The notes below the pieces were generated by a model. The model worked only from the letters and a program-made list of their open reading frames with translations. It was not told the origin of the DNA and ran no database searches. This document shows positions 1 through 7,944 of a stretch of 44,957 nucleotides of DNA, in pieces. The position numbers and the translations under genes are program-made. The stretch covers positions 1 to 44,957 of the forward strand of contig JAUWLR010000004.1 in the NCBI GenBank assembly GCA_030613615.1, written 5' to 3'. How positions within the stretch are numbered: the first letter of the stretch is position 1; each line of letters begins with the position of its first letter. This DNA comes from Candidatus Eiseniibacteriota bacterium. GTDB lineage: Bacteria; Joyebacterota; Joyebacteria; Joyebacterales; Joyebacteraceae.

Positions 1-460
1 CTAACTACATTTATGCTGCCGAAATGCGAAGTGCGCGTATCACGTCCCACTTGCAGGATAGTCCCGCGACGATTTCGGCCGCATAAGTGCGGCGGTGTCG
101 TGACTGGTTCTTCGCTTGCGCCCGCCGGAGGACTGTCTCACCGGCCGTAGACACGTTGAGCCCGGGATGCATAGACTGCAGCGTCCCCCGCCCGCCACTC
201 GTACGCTGCTCACTCTGCCGCCCCGTACGGTGGCTGGTAACTCCACCACTCTCTATCAAATGAACGCGGGCGAGTCCATGCCAGACTCCACTGCGTCGGG
301 TGACTGCGGGGCAAGGTCTTCCCGTCTTCACCTAGGTATCGTGGCGACCAGTGCCAGGGCACGTTCCAAGATGATGTTCACGTAATGAACAGGAAGAGCT
401 GACGCAAGAGCCCCCGTGCCATGGGCCGATGCGCAAAAGAGGGACACGGCTACCAGTAAT
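1..460. other. stretch without a recognised gene
   Basis: I recognise no protein family here in any frame. An open frame on the minus strand covers 11-331, but its translation is rich in Arg/Gly/Ser and looks non-coding. The sequence has many short G/C-rich inverted segments, so a structured RNA or a decayed mobile element (for example the RNA part of a group II intron) is conceivable. I could not match it to tmRNA, SRP RNA, RNase P RNA or tRNA signatures. The stretch ends just before a good promoter at 463. Confidence 0.3.
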
Positions 461-462
461 TG

Positions 463-491
463 TTGACAACCTGCACACCCTGTGATATCAT
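463..491 (+). promoter_or_regulatory. sigma70-type promoter of the C25 protease gene
   Basis: A perfect -35 box TTGACA (463-468) is followed after 17 bases by TATCAT (486-491). The expected transcription start is near 498, about 80 bases before the protease start codon. The box lies in an AT-rich pocket in otherwise GC-rich DNA. Confidence 0.75.
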
Positions 492-513
492 AATAAGTGT
501 GCTGGGGATGGGA

Positions 514-547
514 AGGCCTTCGACCTGAGCAGGGTTGTCGAAGGCCT
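514..547 (+). promoter_or_regulatory. leader hairpin of the C25 protease mRNA
   Basis: An 11-bp perfect inverted repeat, AGGCCTTCGAC (514-524) and GTCGAAGGCCT (537-547), encloses a 12-base loop. It begins about 16 bases after the predicted transcription start. A mixed T-rich run (ATTCTTATCTATCTC) follows, so it could be an attenuator, a protein-binding hairpin or a 5' mRNA stabiliser. Confidence 0.55.
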
Positions 548-578
548 ATTCTTATCTATCTCAACTGGGAACCGGAAG

Positions 579-3023
579 ATGCGAGGAAGCTGGACGCTGA
601 TAGGAAGCACGAAGGCTCTCGCCAACGGTGGGGACTCCCGGACGGCGCACTGCCGATCTCTGATTGGAGCTCTGGTGCTGCTCGTCGCTATTCCTGCTCT
701 CGCCGCCGCTGCCTCTACCGCCGAGGTGGTGGCTACCCTGGTTCTGGACTCTGCGCAGCTCGAATTCGTGGAGCACCAGGGCTACGATCTTGTATCGATC
801 GAGGGCGCCGTCCACACGACCGAACCCGCCGAGCCTATGCTTCCCGCCTTCTACGTCCGGCTCCTCCTTCCGCCCGGTTCCAGTTGCAGCGATATCAAGA
901 CCTCCCTCAGCGGGACGGTCAGTATCCCCGGCAGCTTCAATCTGCTGCCTGCACCCCGGCCAGTCAGGTTTTCCTCACGGGGGGAAGTGGAACTTCCCCA
1001 GCCGAGCCGACGCACATATGATCCAGAGCTCCCTTACCCCCTCGAGGTGGCTCGACTGGCCGGGGAAGGCACGGTGGGCGGATACCGGATCGCTACGGTC
1101 CGCGTCACGCCGCTTCAGTACGTGCCCGCCACGGGAGAACTCATCCTTCACACCAACATAGAGATTGCCGTCGCGACCGAGTCGGCAGACGAGGAGAGGG
1201 CGCGGCTCCTGAACGGAGCCCCGCCCGGCCTCGTCGTCACCTCGACGGTCGCGCAGATGGTAGAGAACGACGAGGAGATGTCCCGCTACACGGACCGTCT
1301 CAGGACGGCGATGAGAGCCGGCAGCATCGACTACCTCGTTATCACTCCCTCCGACTTCGCGGACGAGTTCCAGCCCCTGGCGGACTGGAAGACGCTGAAG
1401 GGCGTCAAGGCCGAGATCGTGACGCTCGAGGACATCGCGGCGAATCCACTCTACGACGGGGTCGACGAGGCCGAGCAGATCAGGTCCTGCATCAGGCTCT
1501 ACCGGGACGTCTATGGGATCTCGTGGGTTCTCCTCGGAGGAGACACGGACATCGTCCCCGTCCGCCACGCGTACGATTTCTTCTACGATCAGGGCATTCC
1601 ATCCGACCTCTATTACGCCGACCTGGACGGAACGTGGAACGACGACGGTGACGACAGGTGGGGCGAGATAGGGGAAGACGGCATCGACATGTACTCGGAC
1701 GTCTTCGTGGGACGCGCTCCGGTGAGCGACCCGGCGGAGGCCGCGACGTTCGTGGAGAAGGTGCTCGCCTACGAGGGCGCTCCGTTCCAGGTCTGGGACG
1801 ACTTTCAGCTCAAGATGCTCTTCCTGGGTGAGATCATGTGGGACTCGCCCGATCCTTACACGGACGGGGGCGTCGCTCTCGACATCATCGACGATGAATC
1901 CGTCCCCCCGCGGTTCTCGCCCATCACGAAGCTGTATCAGCGTGACGGCAACCTGCACGAGTCGACCGCGCTCAACGCTCTCAATGAAGGCTACGGACTT
2001 GTGATGCACGAGGGGCACGCGAACGTCACGAAGGCGAGCGTCGGGACCGGTAATCTGACCATCCTGCACCTCGACAACCTGAACAACGGGCAGCGCGGTG
2101 GTCTCTGGTACTCGGTGGGATGCTGGTCGGCCGCCGTCGACCATGACACATTCGGCGAGCACTGGTTGGTCAACCCGAACGGCGGAGGCGTGGCGTACGT
2201 GGGCAACTCTCGATACGGGTGGGGATGCCCCGGCTACCCGGGACAGTGCGTGTCGGACCTCTACAGCCGGGAGTTCTTCGCGTCACTGTTCACTAGAGAT
2301 CTGGTTCACGCCGGCGTGGTCCATGCCGACGCCAAACACCAGTTCGTCGGAGTCGCCGCCACTGACGAGTACATGCGCTACGCGATGTACGAGCTGAACC
2401 TGCTCGGCGACCCCGAGATGCCCGTCTGGACGGACACCCCCGCCGCGCTGACGGTGGTGCATCCGGAGGCCGTTGAGATGTCCGGTGGCGTCGTCACGAT
2501 GACCGTGGAAGTAGCGGCGGCCGGTTCGCCGGTCGAGGGCGCGACCGTGTGCGTGGCCAGCGCCGACGGATCAGTCTACGAGGTTACAGGGACGGGCGCG
2601 GGAGGAGAGGCGGTCGTCGCGTTCTGCCCCGGCAACGCGTCGAATGTCACCGTCACCGTTACGGGAAAAAACTGCATTCCCCACGGGTCGTCGGTGGACA
2701 TCGAGAGCGGCGGAACAGGCGTCGCCGACGGGTCCGAGCCCGCGCGCTTGACCACGTTGCACCAGAACTATCCGAACCCATTCAATCCCGCGACGAGCGT
2801 GGCCTTCAGCCTCAGCTCCCGCGAGCACGTGACGCTCGCGGTGTACAGCGTCTCCGGTCGTCGCGTGGCGGTACTCATGGATTCTGAAGTAGATCCCGGC
2901 GTCTCGTCCGTCCGGTGGGACGGTCGGGACTCGTCGGGCGCGGACGTGTCGTCGGGCACCTACTTCGCCCGGATGACCGTCGGCAGTGAGGTCTTTGAGA
3001 GGAAAATGACGCTCTTAAGGTGA
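579..3023 (+). CDS. secreted gingipain-like C25 cysteine protease with FlgD/T9SS-type C-terminal domain
   Basis: The 814-residue product is predicted to be secreted and proteolytic. A hydrophobic signal segment lies near residues 28-46, ending in an Ala-rich cleavage region. A propeptide-like beta-rich region follows, then the Peptidase C25 catalytic domain from about residue 250 (DYLVITPSDF). The likely catalytic pair is His480 in MHEGHA and Cys515 in YSVGCWSAA, in the order and spacing of gingipains. An Ig-like domain spans roughly 640-720. The tail from residue 730 (NYPNPFNP) to the end is the FlgD-Ig/type IX-like sorting module, ending in a short basic strand (KMTLLR). The first methionine is used although the N region before the hydrophobic core is long. 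The gene is alone behind its own promoter. Whether a type IX secretion system exists cannot be told from this window. Confidence 0.88.
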   Translation: MRGSWTLIGSTKALANGGDSRTAHCRSLIGALVLLVAIPALAAAASTAEVVATLVLDSAQLEFVEHQGYDLVSIEGAVHTTEPAEPMLPAFYVRLLLPPGSSCSDIKTSLSGTVSIPGSFNLLPAPRPVRFSSRGEVELPQPSRRTYDPELPYPLEVARLAGEGTVGGYRIATVRVTPLQYVPATGELILHTNIEIAVATESADEERARLLNGAPPGLVVTSTVAQMVENDEEMSRYTDRLRTAMRAGSIDYLVITPSDFADEFQPLADWKTLKGVKAEIVTLEDIAANPLYDGVDEAEQIRSCIRLYRDVYGISWVLLGGDTDIVPVRHAYDFFYDQGIPSDLYYADLDGTWNDDGDDRWGEIGEDGIDMYSDVFVGRAPVSDPAEAATFVEKVLAYEGAPFQVWDDFQLKMLFLGEIMWDSPDPYTDGGVALDIIDDESVPPRFSPITKLYQRDGNLHESTALNALNEGYGLVMHEGHANVTKASVGTGNLTILHLDNLNNGQRGGLWYSVGCWSAAVDHDTFGEHWLVNPNGGGVAYVGNSRYGWGCPGYPGQCVSDLYSREFFASLFTRDLVHAGVVHADAKHQFVGVAATDEYMRYAMYELNLLGDPEMPVWTDTPAALTVVHPEAVEMSGGVVTMTVEVAAAGSPVEGATVCVASADGSVYEVTGTGAGGEAVVAFCPGNASNVTVTVTGKNCIPHGSSVDIESGGTGVADGSEPARLTTLHQNYPNPFNPATSVAFSLSSREHVTLAVYSVSGRRVAVLMDSEVDPGVSSVRWDGRDSSGADVSSGTYFARMTVGSEVFERKMTLLR

Positions 3024-3433
3024 GTCGCCGCAGGACTCTTCTCGCCGGGAGAGTCTGTGCCGTCGGCAGCCGAGCAAGAAGCCGCAGCACATTCCGCGTT
3101 CCCGCAAAGGACACTCTCTCTCTGGTCCGGACAGCGGGGCGCGCCAAGGCGGCCGAGGTCGACGACGACTCAAAGGCGGGACCGGGGAGCGCGGTGGGAT
3201 CAGCCCGCGCCCCCGGGACCGCTACCTGTGAGCGAACAGAGCCCGGGCCGGACGAACCGCGAGCAGGCTGTGGATGCGGGAGTTCGGAAGCCCCGGGTCA
3301 GCGAGAAACGCTGGCCGGTCTCCTCGACGAAGTCATCATACTACCCTGCGTGAGCGCGTGACCGCCGCAAGGGGCCGGCCGGCAGTAAGTTGGGGACAGC
3401 ACGAGATGCGCGCCGAAGTCGCCGGGGTGGTCG
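3024..3433. other. 410-base intergenic stretch, no gene seen
   Basis: This separates the convergent protease and MBL-fold genes. A weak hairpin, GACTCT (3034-3039) with AGAGTC (3050-3055), lies just after the protease stop and could serve as a terminator, but no T tract follows. The remaining open frames are Arg/Ser/Pro-rich and resemble no family I know. Confidence 0.4.
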
Positions 3434-4201
3434 TCAGACCGCCTCGGCGATCTTAGTCTCCAACCTGGCTATGTGGTCGTCGATGATGTCCGGGCCGCAT
3501 ATTTCCCCGTGGCCGGGGACGATGGCCTCGATTTCGAGTTTCTTGAGCCTCTCCAGACCCAGGACCCATTTCTGCCAGTCGCGCGCGTCGCCGAACATCG
3601 TGACGGGGCCGGCTCGTTCGTTGATGGCATCGCCGGCGAAGAGGATTCGAGTCCTGGGATGGTAGGCGACAAGCTCACATTCAGTGTGGCCCGGCAGGTG
3701 CATGATGGTCACCTCTTCGCCGTTGATGGCGATCGAGGTCTCCTCGCCGACGTGCCGGTGGGGCGATATCGGGTGGACGGAGCCAATGTGCCTCCGGCAC
3801 GTCTCGTCGTCTATCTTGAGGAACGCCTCTACCATCTCGCGGTAGTCGGTCGCCCCGAGGTGCTTCCGCATCTCGGCCATGCAGGACCCGAACGACCTGT
3901 GCCCGTAGATGAGCGCGTGCCTGTCATCGAAGAAACTCGAGGCGAAGCAGTGGTCCAGGTGGTGATGCGTCAGAACAACGTAGGTCATCTCTCTCCTCGG
4001 CGCCTTGGACTGCGTGTAGTCCCAGACAAACTGGGCCTGAGCCTCCGTCTGCCCCGAATTGATGAAGACCTGCGCTCTCGCGGTTGTGATGATGCCCACG
4101 TTCGCCGCGTGCACGTCGACGATGGTCTCCATGTCGAGAATCGCGTGAACGCCGTTGCCGAAGTCATGCGTACGAGGAGTTCCGAGACCCGGATGTTCCA
4201 T
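3434..4201 (-). CDS. MBL-fold metallo-hydrolase
   Basis: The 255-residue protein has the metallo-beta-lactamase fold metal motif THHHLDH, with His79, His81, Asp83 and His84. It also has the later ligands expected of the fold: His in LPGHTE (near 170), Asp in FAGDA (near 189) and His in VPGHGE (near 230). It should be a cytosolic two-metal hydrolase, as I see no signal peptide. The family is broad (glyoxalase II, lactonases, quinol or thiol-ester hydrolases), so the substrate is unknown. The start is supported by a GGGGGTGAG ribosome-binding site just upstream. It lies 67 bases downstream of thrS on the same strand and may be co-transcribed with it. Confidence 0.85.
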   Translation of the reverse strand: MEHPGLGTPRTHDFGNGVHAILDMETIVDVHAANVGIITTARAQVFINSGQTEAQAQFVWDYTQSKAPRREMTYVVLTHHHLDHCFASSFFDDRHALIYGHRSFGSCMAEMRKHLGATDYREMVEAFLKIDDETCRRHIGSVHPISPHRHVGEETSIAINGEEVTIMHLPGHTECELVAYHPRTRILFAGDAINERAGPVTMFGDARDWQKWVLGLERLKKLEIEAIVPGHGEICGPDIIDDHIARLETKIAEAV

Positions 4202-4268
4202 TCTCTCACCCCCGAGGGTTCTCGCTACTGATGGGTCCTAGGTTCTGATCCAGAGTGTCGGCCGCCGC

Positions 4269-6155
4269 TCAGCCGACGAAGATAGGGCGCTCTGACAGAC
4301 GGGCGGGCACGTTGAGCGGCCGGTAGGGCCTGCCCGCGAGTTCCTGCCTGATGGTCTCGTTGAGCTGGTCGATTGAGAACTGCCGCTGCTCGCCCCCGTG
4401 GATGCGCACCGCCAGCTCGTCGCCACCGACCTCGCGGTCTCCGATGACGATCGTGTAGGGGATCCAGTGTCGTCCGGACTCGCGAATCTTCTTCCCGACA
4501 CTCATGTCCCTGTCGTCGAAGTCGACGCGGAACGGGATCTTCGCGAGGAGCGATTCGCAGAACGCGTGGTGCTTGTCGGACACCGGGATGATACGAACCT
4601 GGATTGGCGCCAGCCACAGCGGGAAGTTGGGCACTTCCTTGTTCCGGATGCGAATCGCCTGCTGCTCGAGTATCGAACAGATGACTCTCTCTATAGACCC
4701 GGAGACAGAGGTGTGCATCAGGATCGGGCGCTTCTTGGTCCCGTCTTCGGCGACGTAGTCGATCTCAAAGCGTTCCGTGTTCTCCACGTCGATCTGGACG
4801 GTCGAGAGACACGACGATTTCTCTTGGGCGTCCAGGAAATTGAACTCGAGTTTGGCGACGAAGTAAAAGAAGCGCTCATCCCAGATCTCTACCAGAACCG
4901 GACGGCCCGCCCGGCGCGCGATCTCGCGCGCGAACTCCGGGTCCTCGTCCAGGAAACCGCGGACGAAGCGGACCGCGACCTCGTAATCGAGGCCGAAGTC
5001 GCTCATGCACTGCATCGAGACGTCCATCTGCTGCAGGAACTCCTCCCGGGCCGAGGCGGTGTCCTTGGTCAGCGTGTGCAGGTCGGGCATGGTGAACGTG
5101 CGCAGACGACGAAGCCCCGCCAGTTCGCCGGACTGCTCGCGGCGGAAGGAGTAGTGGCTGATCTCGAACAGTCGCACGGGGAGCATCCGGTGTGAGATCT
5201 GCATGTCGTGTTGCATCAGGTACTGCCCGAAGCACGCGGCGAATCGGAGGAAGTACTCCTTCGTGTCGGAAAGAAGCACGTACTGACGGGCGGGGAAGCG
5301 ATTGAGGTAGCTCATCAGATTCGGGTGCTGGTAGTCGTACATTATCGGAGTCTCGACCTGCATGGCCCCGGCGGCGTTCAGAAGCGAGGACACGTGCTCC
5401 TCGGCCAGCAGTTTGACGAGCGCCCCGTTGGGGTACCATCGGAGGTTGCCCGGATCGGATGCAGGCTCGTAGTCTACGAGCTCGAGCCTCCTCATGAGCT
5501 CGATGTGGGCCGGGGGCTCGCTCGAGACGCGGGTGCCCGAGATCTCGTAGTCGTACATCTGCTTGAAACAACCGTGACTGTCGAAGCTGCACTCGTGCGC
5601 CGGCACGTCCCGGTCGTCCGGGTAGAACACGCGCCAGTCGGACTTCATGGTCTTCTCGGCCTGGAGCGCCGCGGAGGTGTCCTCCTCGCCGGCCGCGCGG
5701 GCGTCGTCACCGGTCTCGCCCCCCGGCACGATCGTCTTGGCGAGTTCTGACAGAGGGTGGCCCTTGCACTCGATCTCGAAGCCCTTGTAGAAGCCGAACG
5801 GCGCCTCGTGGATGGTGAGCCCCGAGTCCTCGCGCATCCTCTTGCCGATCGCGGCCAGCACCTTCGTCGCAACACGCGGGGACGAGAGGTTGCTGGAGAG
5901 ATGAGCGTAGGGGTAGAGCACGACGTCGGCAGTCTTGACCTGCTTCGCCTGGTCGGTGATGGCTGAGGCCGCCTGTTGCGCGACCGAGTCGATGCCCTTC
6001 TCGTCGGTCTTCTCGGAAGCGAGGAACGCCACCAGCGCGTCGCCCGTCGATCCCTTGAGCTGGTCTTCGCTCAGTTCCGCGAGAGAGGAGACCGCCGAGG
6101 TCTTCTCGGTGACGTGGTAGCTGAACTTGCTCGCGTGTATCAGCAGTATTCGCAT
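4269..6155 (-). CDS. thrS: threonyl-tRNA synthetase, archaeal type
   Basis: The enzyme charges tRNA-Thr with threonine. Its layout is that of archaeal ThrRS, not the usual bacterial one. Residues 1-145 (beginning MRILLIHASKFSYHV) form the D-aminoacyl-tRNA-deacylase-like editing domain found in archaea, replacing the bacterial TGS and N2 editing domains. The class II core follows, with motif 2 (HYSFRREQ, Arg338/339, then GLRRLRTFTMPDLHT) and motif 3 (GSIER, Arg490). The zinc ligands are Cys308, His360 and His481. The anticodon-binding domain covers about 515-628. I place the start at the internal Met at 6155, because archaeal homologues begin with this strand; the 15 upstream residues look untranslated. 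All catalytic residues are intact and length (628 aa) is normal for archaeal ThrRS. No second, bacterial-type thrS is in the window. Confidence 0.95.
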   Translation of the reverse strand: MRILLIHASKFSYHVTEKTSAVSSLAELSEDQLKGSTGDALVAFLASEKTDEKGIDSVAQQAASAITDQAKQVKTADVVLYPYAHLSSNLSSPRVATKVLAAIGKRMREDSGLTIHEAPFGFYKGFEIECKGHPLSELAKTIVPGGETGDDARAAGEEDTSAALQAEKTMKSDWRVFYPDDRDVPAHECSFDSHGCFKQMYDYEISGTRVSSEPPAHIELMRRLELVDYEPASDPGNLRWYPNGALVKLLAEEHVSSLLNAAGAMQVETPIMYDYQHPNLMSYLNRFPARQYVLLSDTKEYFLRFAACFGQYLMQHDMQISHRMLPVRLFEISHYSFRREQSGELAGLRRLRTFTMPDLHTLTKDTASAREEFLQQMDVSMQCMSDFGLDYEVAVRFVRGFLDEDPEFAREIARRAGRPVLVEIWDERFFYFVAKLEFNFLDAQEKSSCLSTVQIDVENTERFEIDYVAEDGTKKRPILMHTSVSGSIERVICSILEQQAIRIRNKEVPNFPLWLAPIQVRIIPVSDKHHAFCESLLAKIPFRVDFDDRDMSVGKKIRESGRHWIPYTIVIGDREVGGDELAVRIHGGEQRQFSIDQLNETIRQELAGRPYRPLNVPARLSERPIFVG

Positions 6156-6273
6156 GCGTGTCGCAGTCCTTGAGTTCGTCTCCGGCAGCCCGTGGACCAC
6201 CTGGTCTATGCATAGCCGACCCCATGTTGTGAGCCGGCGTTCAGTTCAACTCCCGTGCACCCCGGTCATTGTA

Positions 6274-6903
6274 TCACGTCTTCCTGGTGCGCTCAATCGC
6301 CCGGACGATAGCGGGAATGAGGGCCAGCTGGATGGCCATGCCGATCCACCCGGCGCCGATAGCGCCCAGCGCCATCGCGATCGTTCGGGCCGTGAGCCCG
6401 ATGACCGGGGCCAGCCAGACGACGACCGCTACCCAGACGACCCGGCCGGCGAGCATCGAGCAGACAAGGGCCAACGAGACCGCCGCCAGTGGAGATGCCG
6501 TCGCGATCGTGAGCGCCGCGTGACCGTTTTCACCGGGATCTGCTGAAAGCGTGCCCTCGGCGGGTACGCGCCGTCCGAGCAGCGCGTTGAACCGCGGACG
6601 CAGAAGGCCCACCACCAAGCCGTACGTCGCCAGCTCGAAGACCATGGGCACCATGTAGAAGACGGTGGGACGCCCCGTGAGCAGTCCCGACACGATCGGG
6701 GAACCGGCGCCTACCACGAGCCCTGCCACAGGCCCGAGGACGAGTCCCGCTACGAAGGTGGGCAAATGCATCGGCAGGAAGATCCGTCCTCCCAGGGGAA
6801 ACGCGTGGAAGACGATGGGCAGCACGACCCCGAGCGCGAGGAGAAGAGCCGTACCCGTGAGGGTACCTGTGGGGACCCGTCCACTGGAGTTCGTTGTTTT
6901 CAC
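6274..6903 (-). CDS. ECF transporter S component, membrane protein
   Basis: This 209-residue, strongly hydrophobic protein has about six predicted membrane segments. The N-terminal half carries the pattern of predicted ECF substrate-binding subunits (GGRIFLPMHLPTFVAGLVLG, then GAGSPIVSGLLTG). Such S components capture a vitamin or metal and work with EcfA/EcfA'/EcfT, none of which are in this window, so it probably shares a common energising module. The substrate is not evident. The start is a GTG at 6901-6903 behind GGAGGAAGCGGA. The last half is more divergent and carries extra Ala/Val-rich helices. Confidence 0.75.
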   Translation of the reverse strand: MKTTNSSGRVPTGTLTGTALLLALGVVLPIVFHAFPLGGRIFLPMHLPTFVAGLVLGPVAGLVVGAGSPIVSGLLTGRPTVFYMVPMVFELATYGLVVGLLRPRFNALLGRRVPAEGTLSADPGENGHAALTIATASPLAAVSLALVCSMLAGRVVWVAVVVWLAPVIGLTARTIAMALGAIGAGWIGMAIQLALIPAIVRAIERTRKT

Positions 6904-6992
6904 TCCGCTTCCTCCCGTGAGGCAGTGAGGAGCTCACCGCAGGGCGCGCTCGGCGCTCCGCCTCAACCGCGTGACTGCTGATCGTGCCGGAT

Positions 6993-6998
6993 ATTATA
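6993..6998 (-). promoter_or_regulatory. candidate -10 box for the ECF S-component gene
   Basis: Read on the minus strand this is a perfect TATAAT about 90 bases before the GTG start. The -35 region is poor (TGGCGG at 17-base spacing), so the promoter may need an activator. A 16-bp palindrome (7028-7043) lies just upstream. Confidence 0.4.
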
Positions 6999-7027
6999 CA
7001 GGAGGTCCGCCGACTCCGCCACAGGAG

Positions 7028-7043
7028 TGACCGCGCGCGGTCA
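7028..7043. promoter_or_regulatory. 16-bp perfect palindrome, possible operator
   Basis: TGACCGCGCGCGGTCA is a complete 16-bp palindrome in the gap between the cytochrome gene and the ECF gene, about 30 bases upstream of the TATAAT box. It could be an operator for the ECF gene or a G/C-rich stem at the end of the cytochrome transcript. No T tract follows on either strand. Confidence 0.35.
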
Positions 7044-7101
7044 AGTGCAGGGAAGACGATATTCGCGGCCCCAACTCGCAGGGGCGCGCTCGCGCAACGC
7101 G

Positions 7102-7842
7102 TCAGAGGGTCTCGATGTACGCGAGCAGGTCGGTCAGTCCCTCGTCCGAGATGTAGGATTGGAACGAGGGCATGTTTCCCACGGGGGTGACGATCTGGGC
7201 CCGGACGTTCTCCCTTGTCACGGGCTTGCCGCTGGACGGCAGCTCCGCACGCTCGAACAGCCCGGCGAGTCCCGGTCCTATCTTCGACTCCGTGGAGTCG
7301 GAGTTGTGGCAGTTCGAGCAGTTGCTCGCGAAGAGGGTCTCACCGCTCTTCGGGTCACCGGCGAGCAGGGCCGCCTCCGTGGCCGGCTGAACGGCCTCTG
7401 TGTGTGGCCGCCCGCCCTCTGCCGCCGGCGCTTCTCTTCGCGTGATGGCGAAGAAGCCCGCGGAGATCGCGGCCACCAGAAGCGCCATCGTGATCACCGT
7501 CATACCGAGGATGGGGGCGAACTTCACGAACTGCTTGAACGTGCGGACGATCGCGAGCTTTAGGGCGAGTATGAGGATCAGTGCGACTGCCAGCGTCCAG
7601 TGGAGAACGCCCCTCAGGGCAAGGTTGTCACCGGCCGCCGCCAGGTAGCGCACGCCCATGACGGCCAGGACCACCAGCAGTCCAACGAACACGTACCCGG
7701 CCGTCCTGTGGAGTTTCATCAGCGCGGAGACGCTCATCCGCTTCTGGGGTTTCCCCATGAGCGTGAGCATGCTGATGGCGGCCGTCAGCCCGGCCGCCAG
7801 AAGGAGAACAGCGAGCGTCGTCTTGATAGCGAAGAAGCTCAT
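7102..7842 (-). CDS. four-helix membrane protein fused to a cytochrome c domain
   Basis: The 246-residue protein has four predicted membrane helices (about 5-27, 45-68, 78-100, 110-133). A flexible Ala/Glu/Pro linker and a small class I cytochrome c domain follow. Haem c attaches at Cys175-Ser-Asn-Cys178-His179, and Met224 in GNMPSF is the likely distal ligand. His45 and His81 sit at the start of helices and could bind haem b, giving a b/c electron relay like b561-type quinol oxidoreductases; that is inference. The haem c domain should face the periplasm. The start has a GGAG box five bases upstream. The next gene upstream on the same strand encodes another haem c protein. Confidence 0.8.
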   Translation of the reverse strand: MSFFAIKTTLAVLLLAAGLTAAISMLTLMGKPQKRMSVSALMKLHRTAGYVFVGLLVVLAVMGVRYLAAAGDNLALRGVLHWTLAVALILILALKLAIVRTFKQFVKFAPILGMTVITMALLVAAISAGFFAITRREAPAAEGGRPHTEAVQPATEAALLAGDPKSGETLFASNCSNCHNSDSTESKIGPGLAGLFERAELPSSGKPVTRENVRAQIVTPVGNMPSFQSYISDEGLTDLLAYIETL

Positions 7843-7858
7843 GCCTGCTCCAGACAGA

Positions 7859-7889
7859 CGACCGCCCGATTCATCGAACCGGACGGTCG
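7859..7889 (-). terminator. inverted repeat between the two cytochrome genes
   Basis: CGACCGCCCG (7859-7868) pairs with CGGACGGTCG (7880-7889), with one mismatch and an 11-base loop. There is no T run, so it could be a weak terminator or an mRNA processing stem that sets the ratio of the two cytochrome transcripts. Confidence 0.3.
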
Positions 7890-7944
7890 CCTTCGTTTGC
7901 GGTCATCACATCGTCCGGGACCGAATCAGTTCGGACCCGACAGG

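Noticed and set aside
1-460. tmRNA, SRP RNA or tRNA gene at the window start
   Set aside because: I looked for the TTCGA T-loop, the tmRNA 5' GGGGnnG start and the SRP GGAAGGAAGCA core on both strands and did not find them.
3020-3361. Overlapping plus-strand open frames after the protease gene
   Set aside because: Compositional bias only (Arg, Ser, Gly, Ala), and no ribosome-binding site or family resemblance.
6156-6200. Longer N-terminus for thrS starting at 6200
   Set aside because: The extra 15 residues do not resemble any ThrRS, while the Met at 6155 begins the editing domain exactly.
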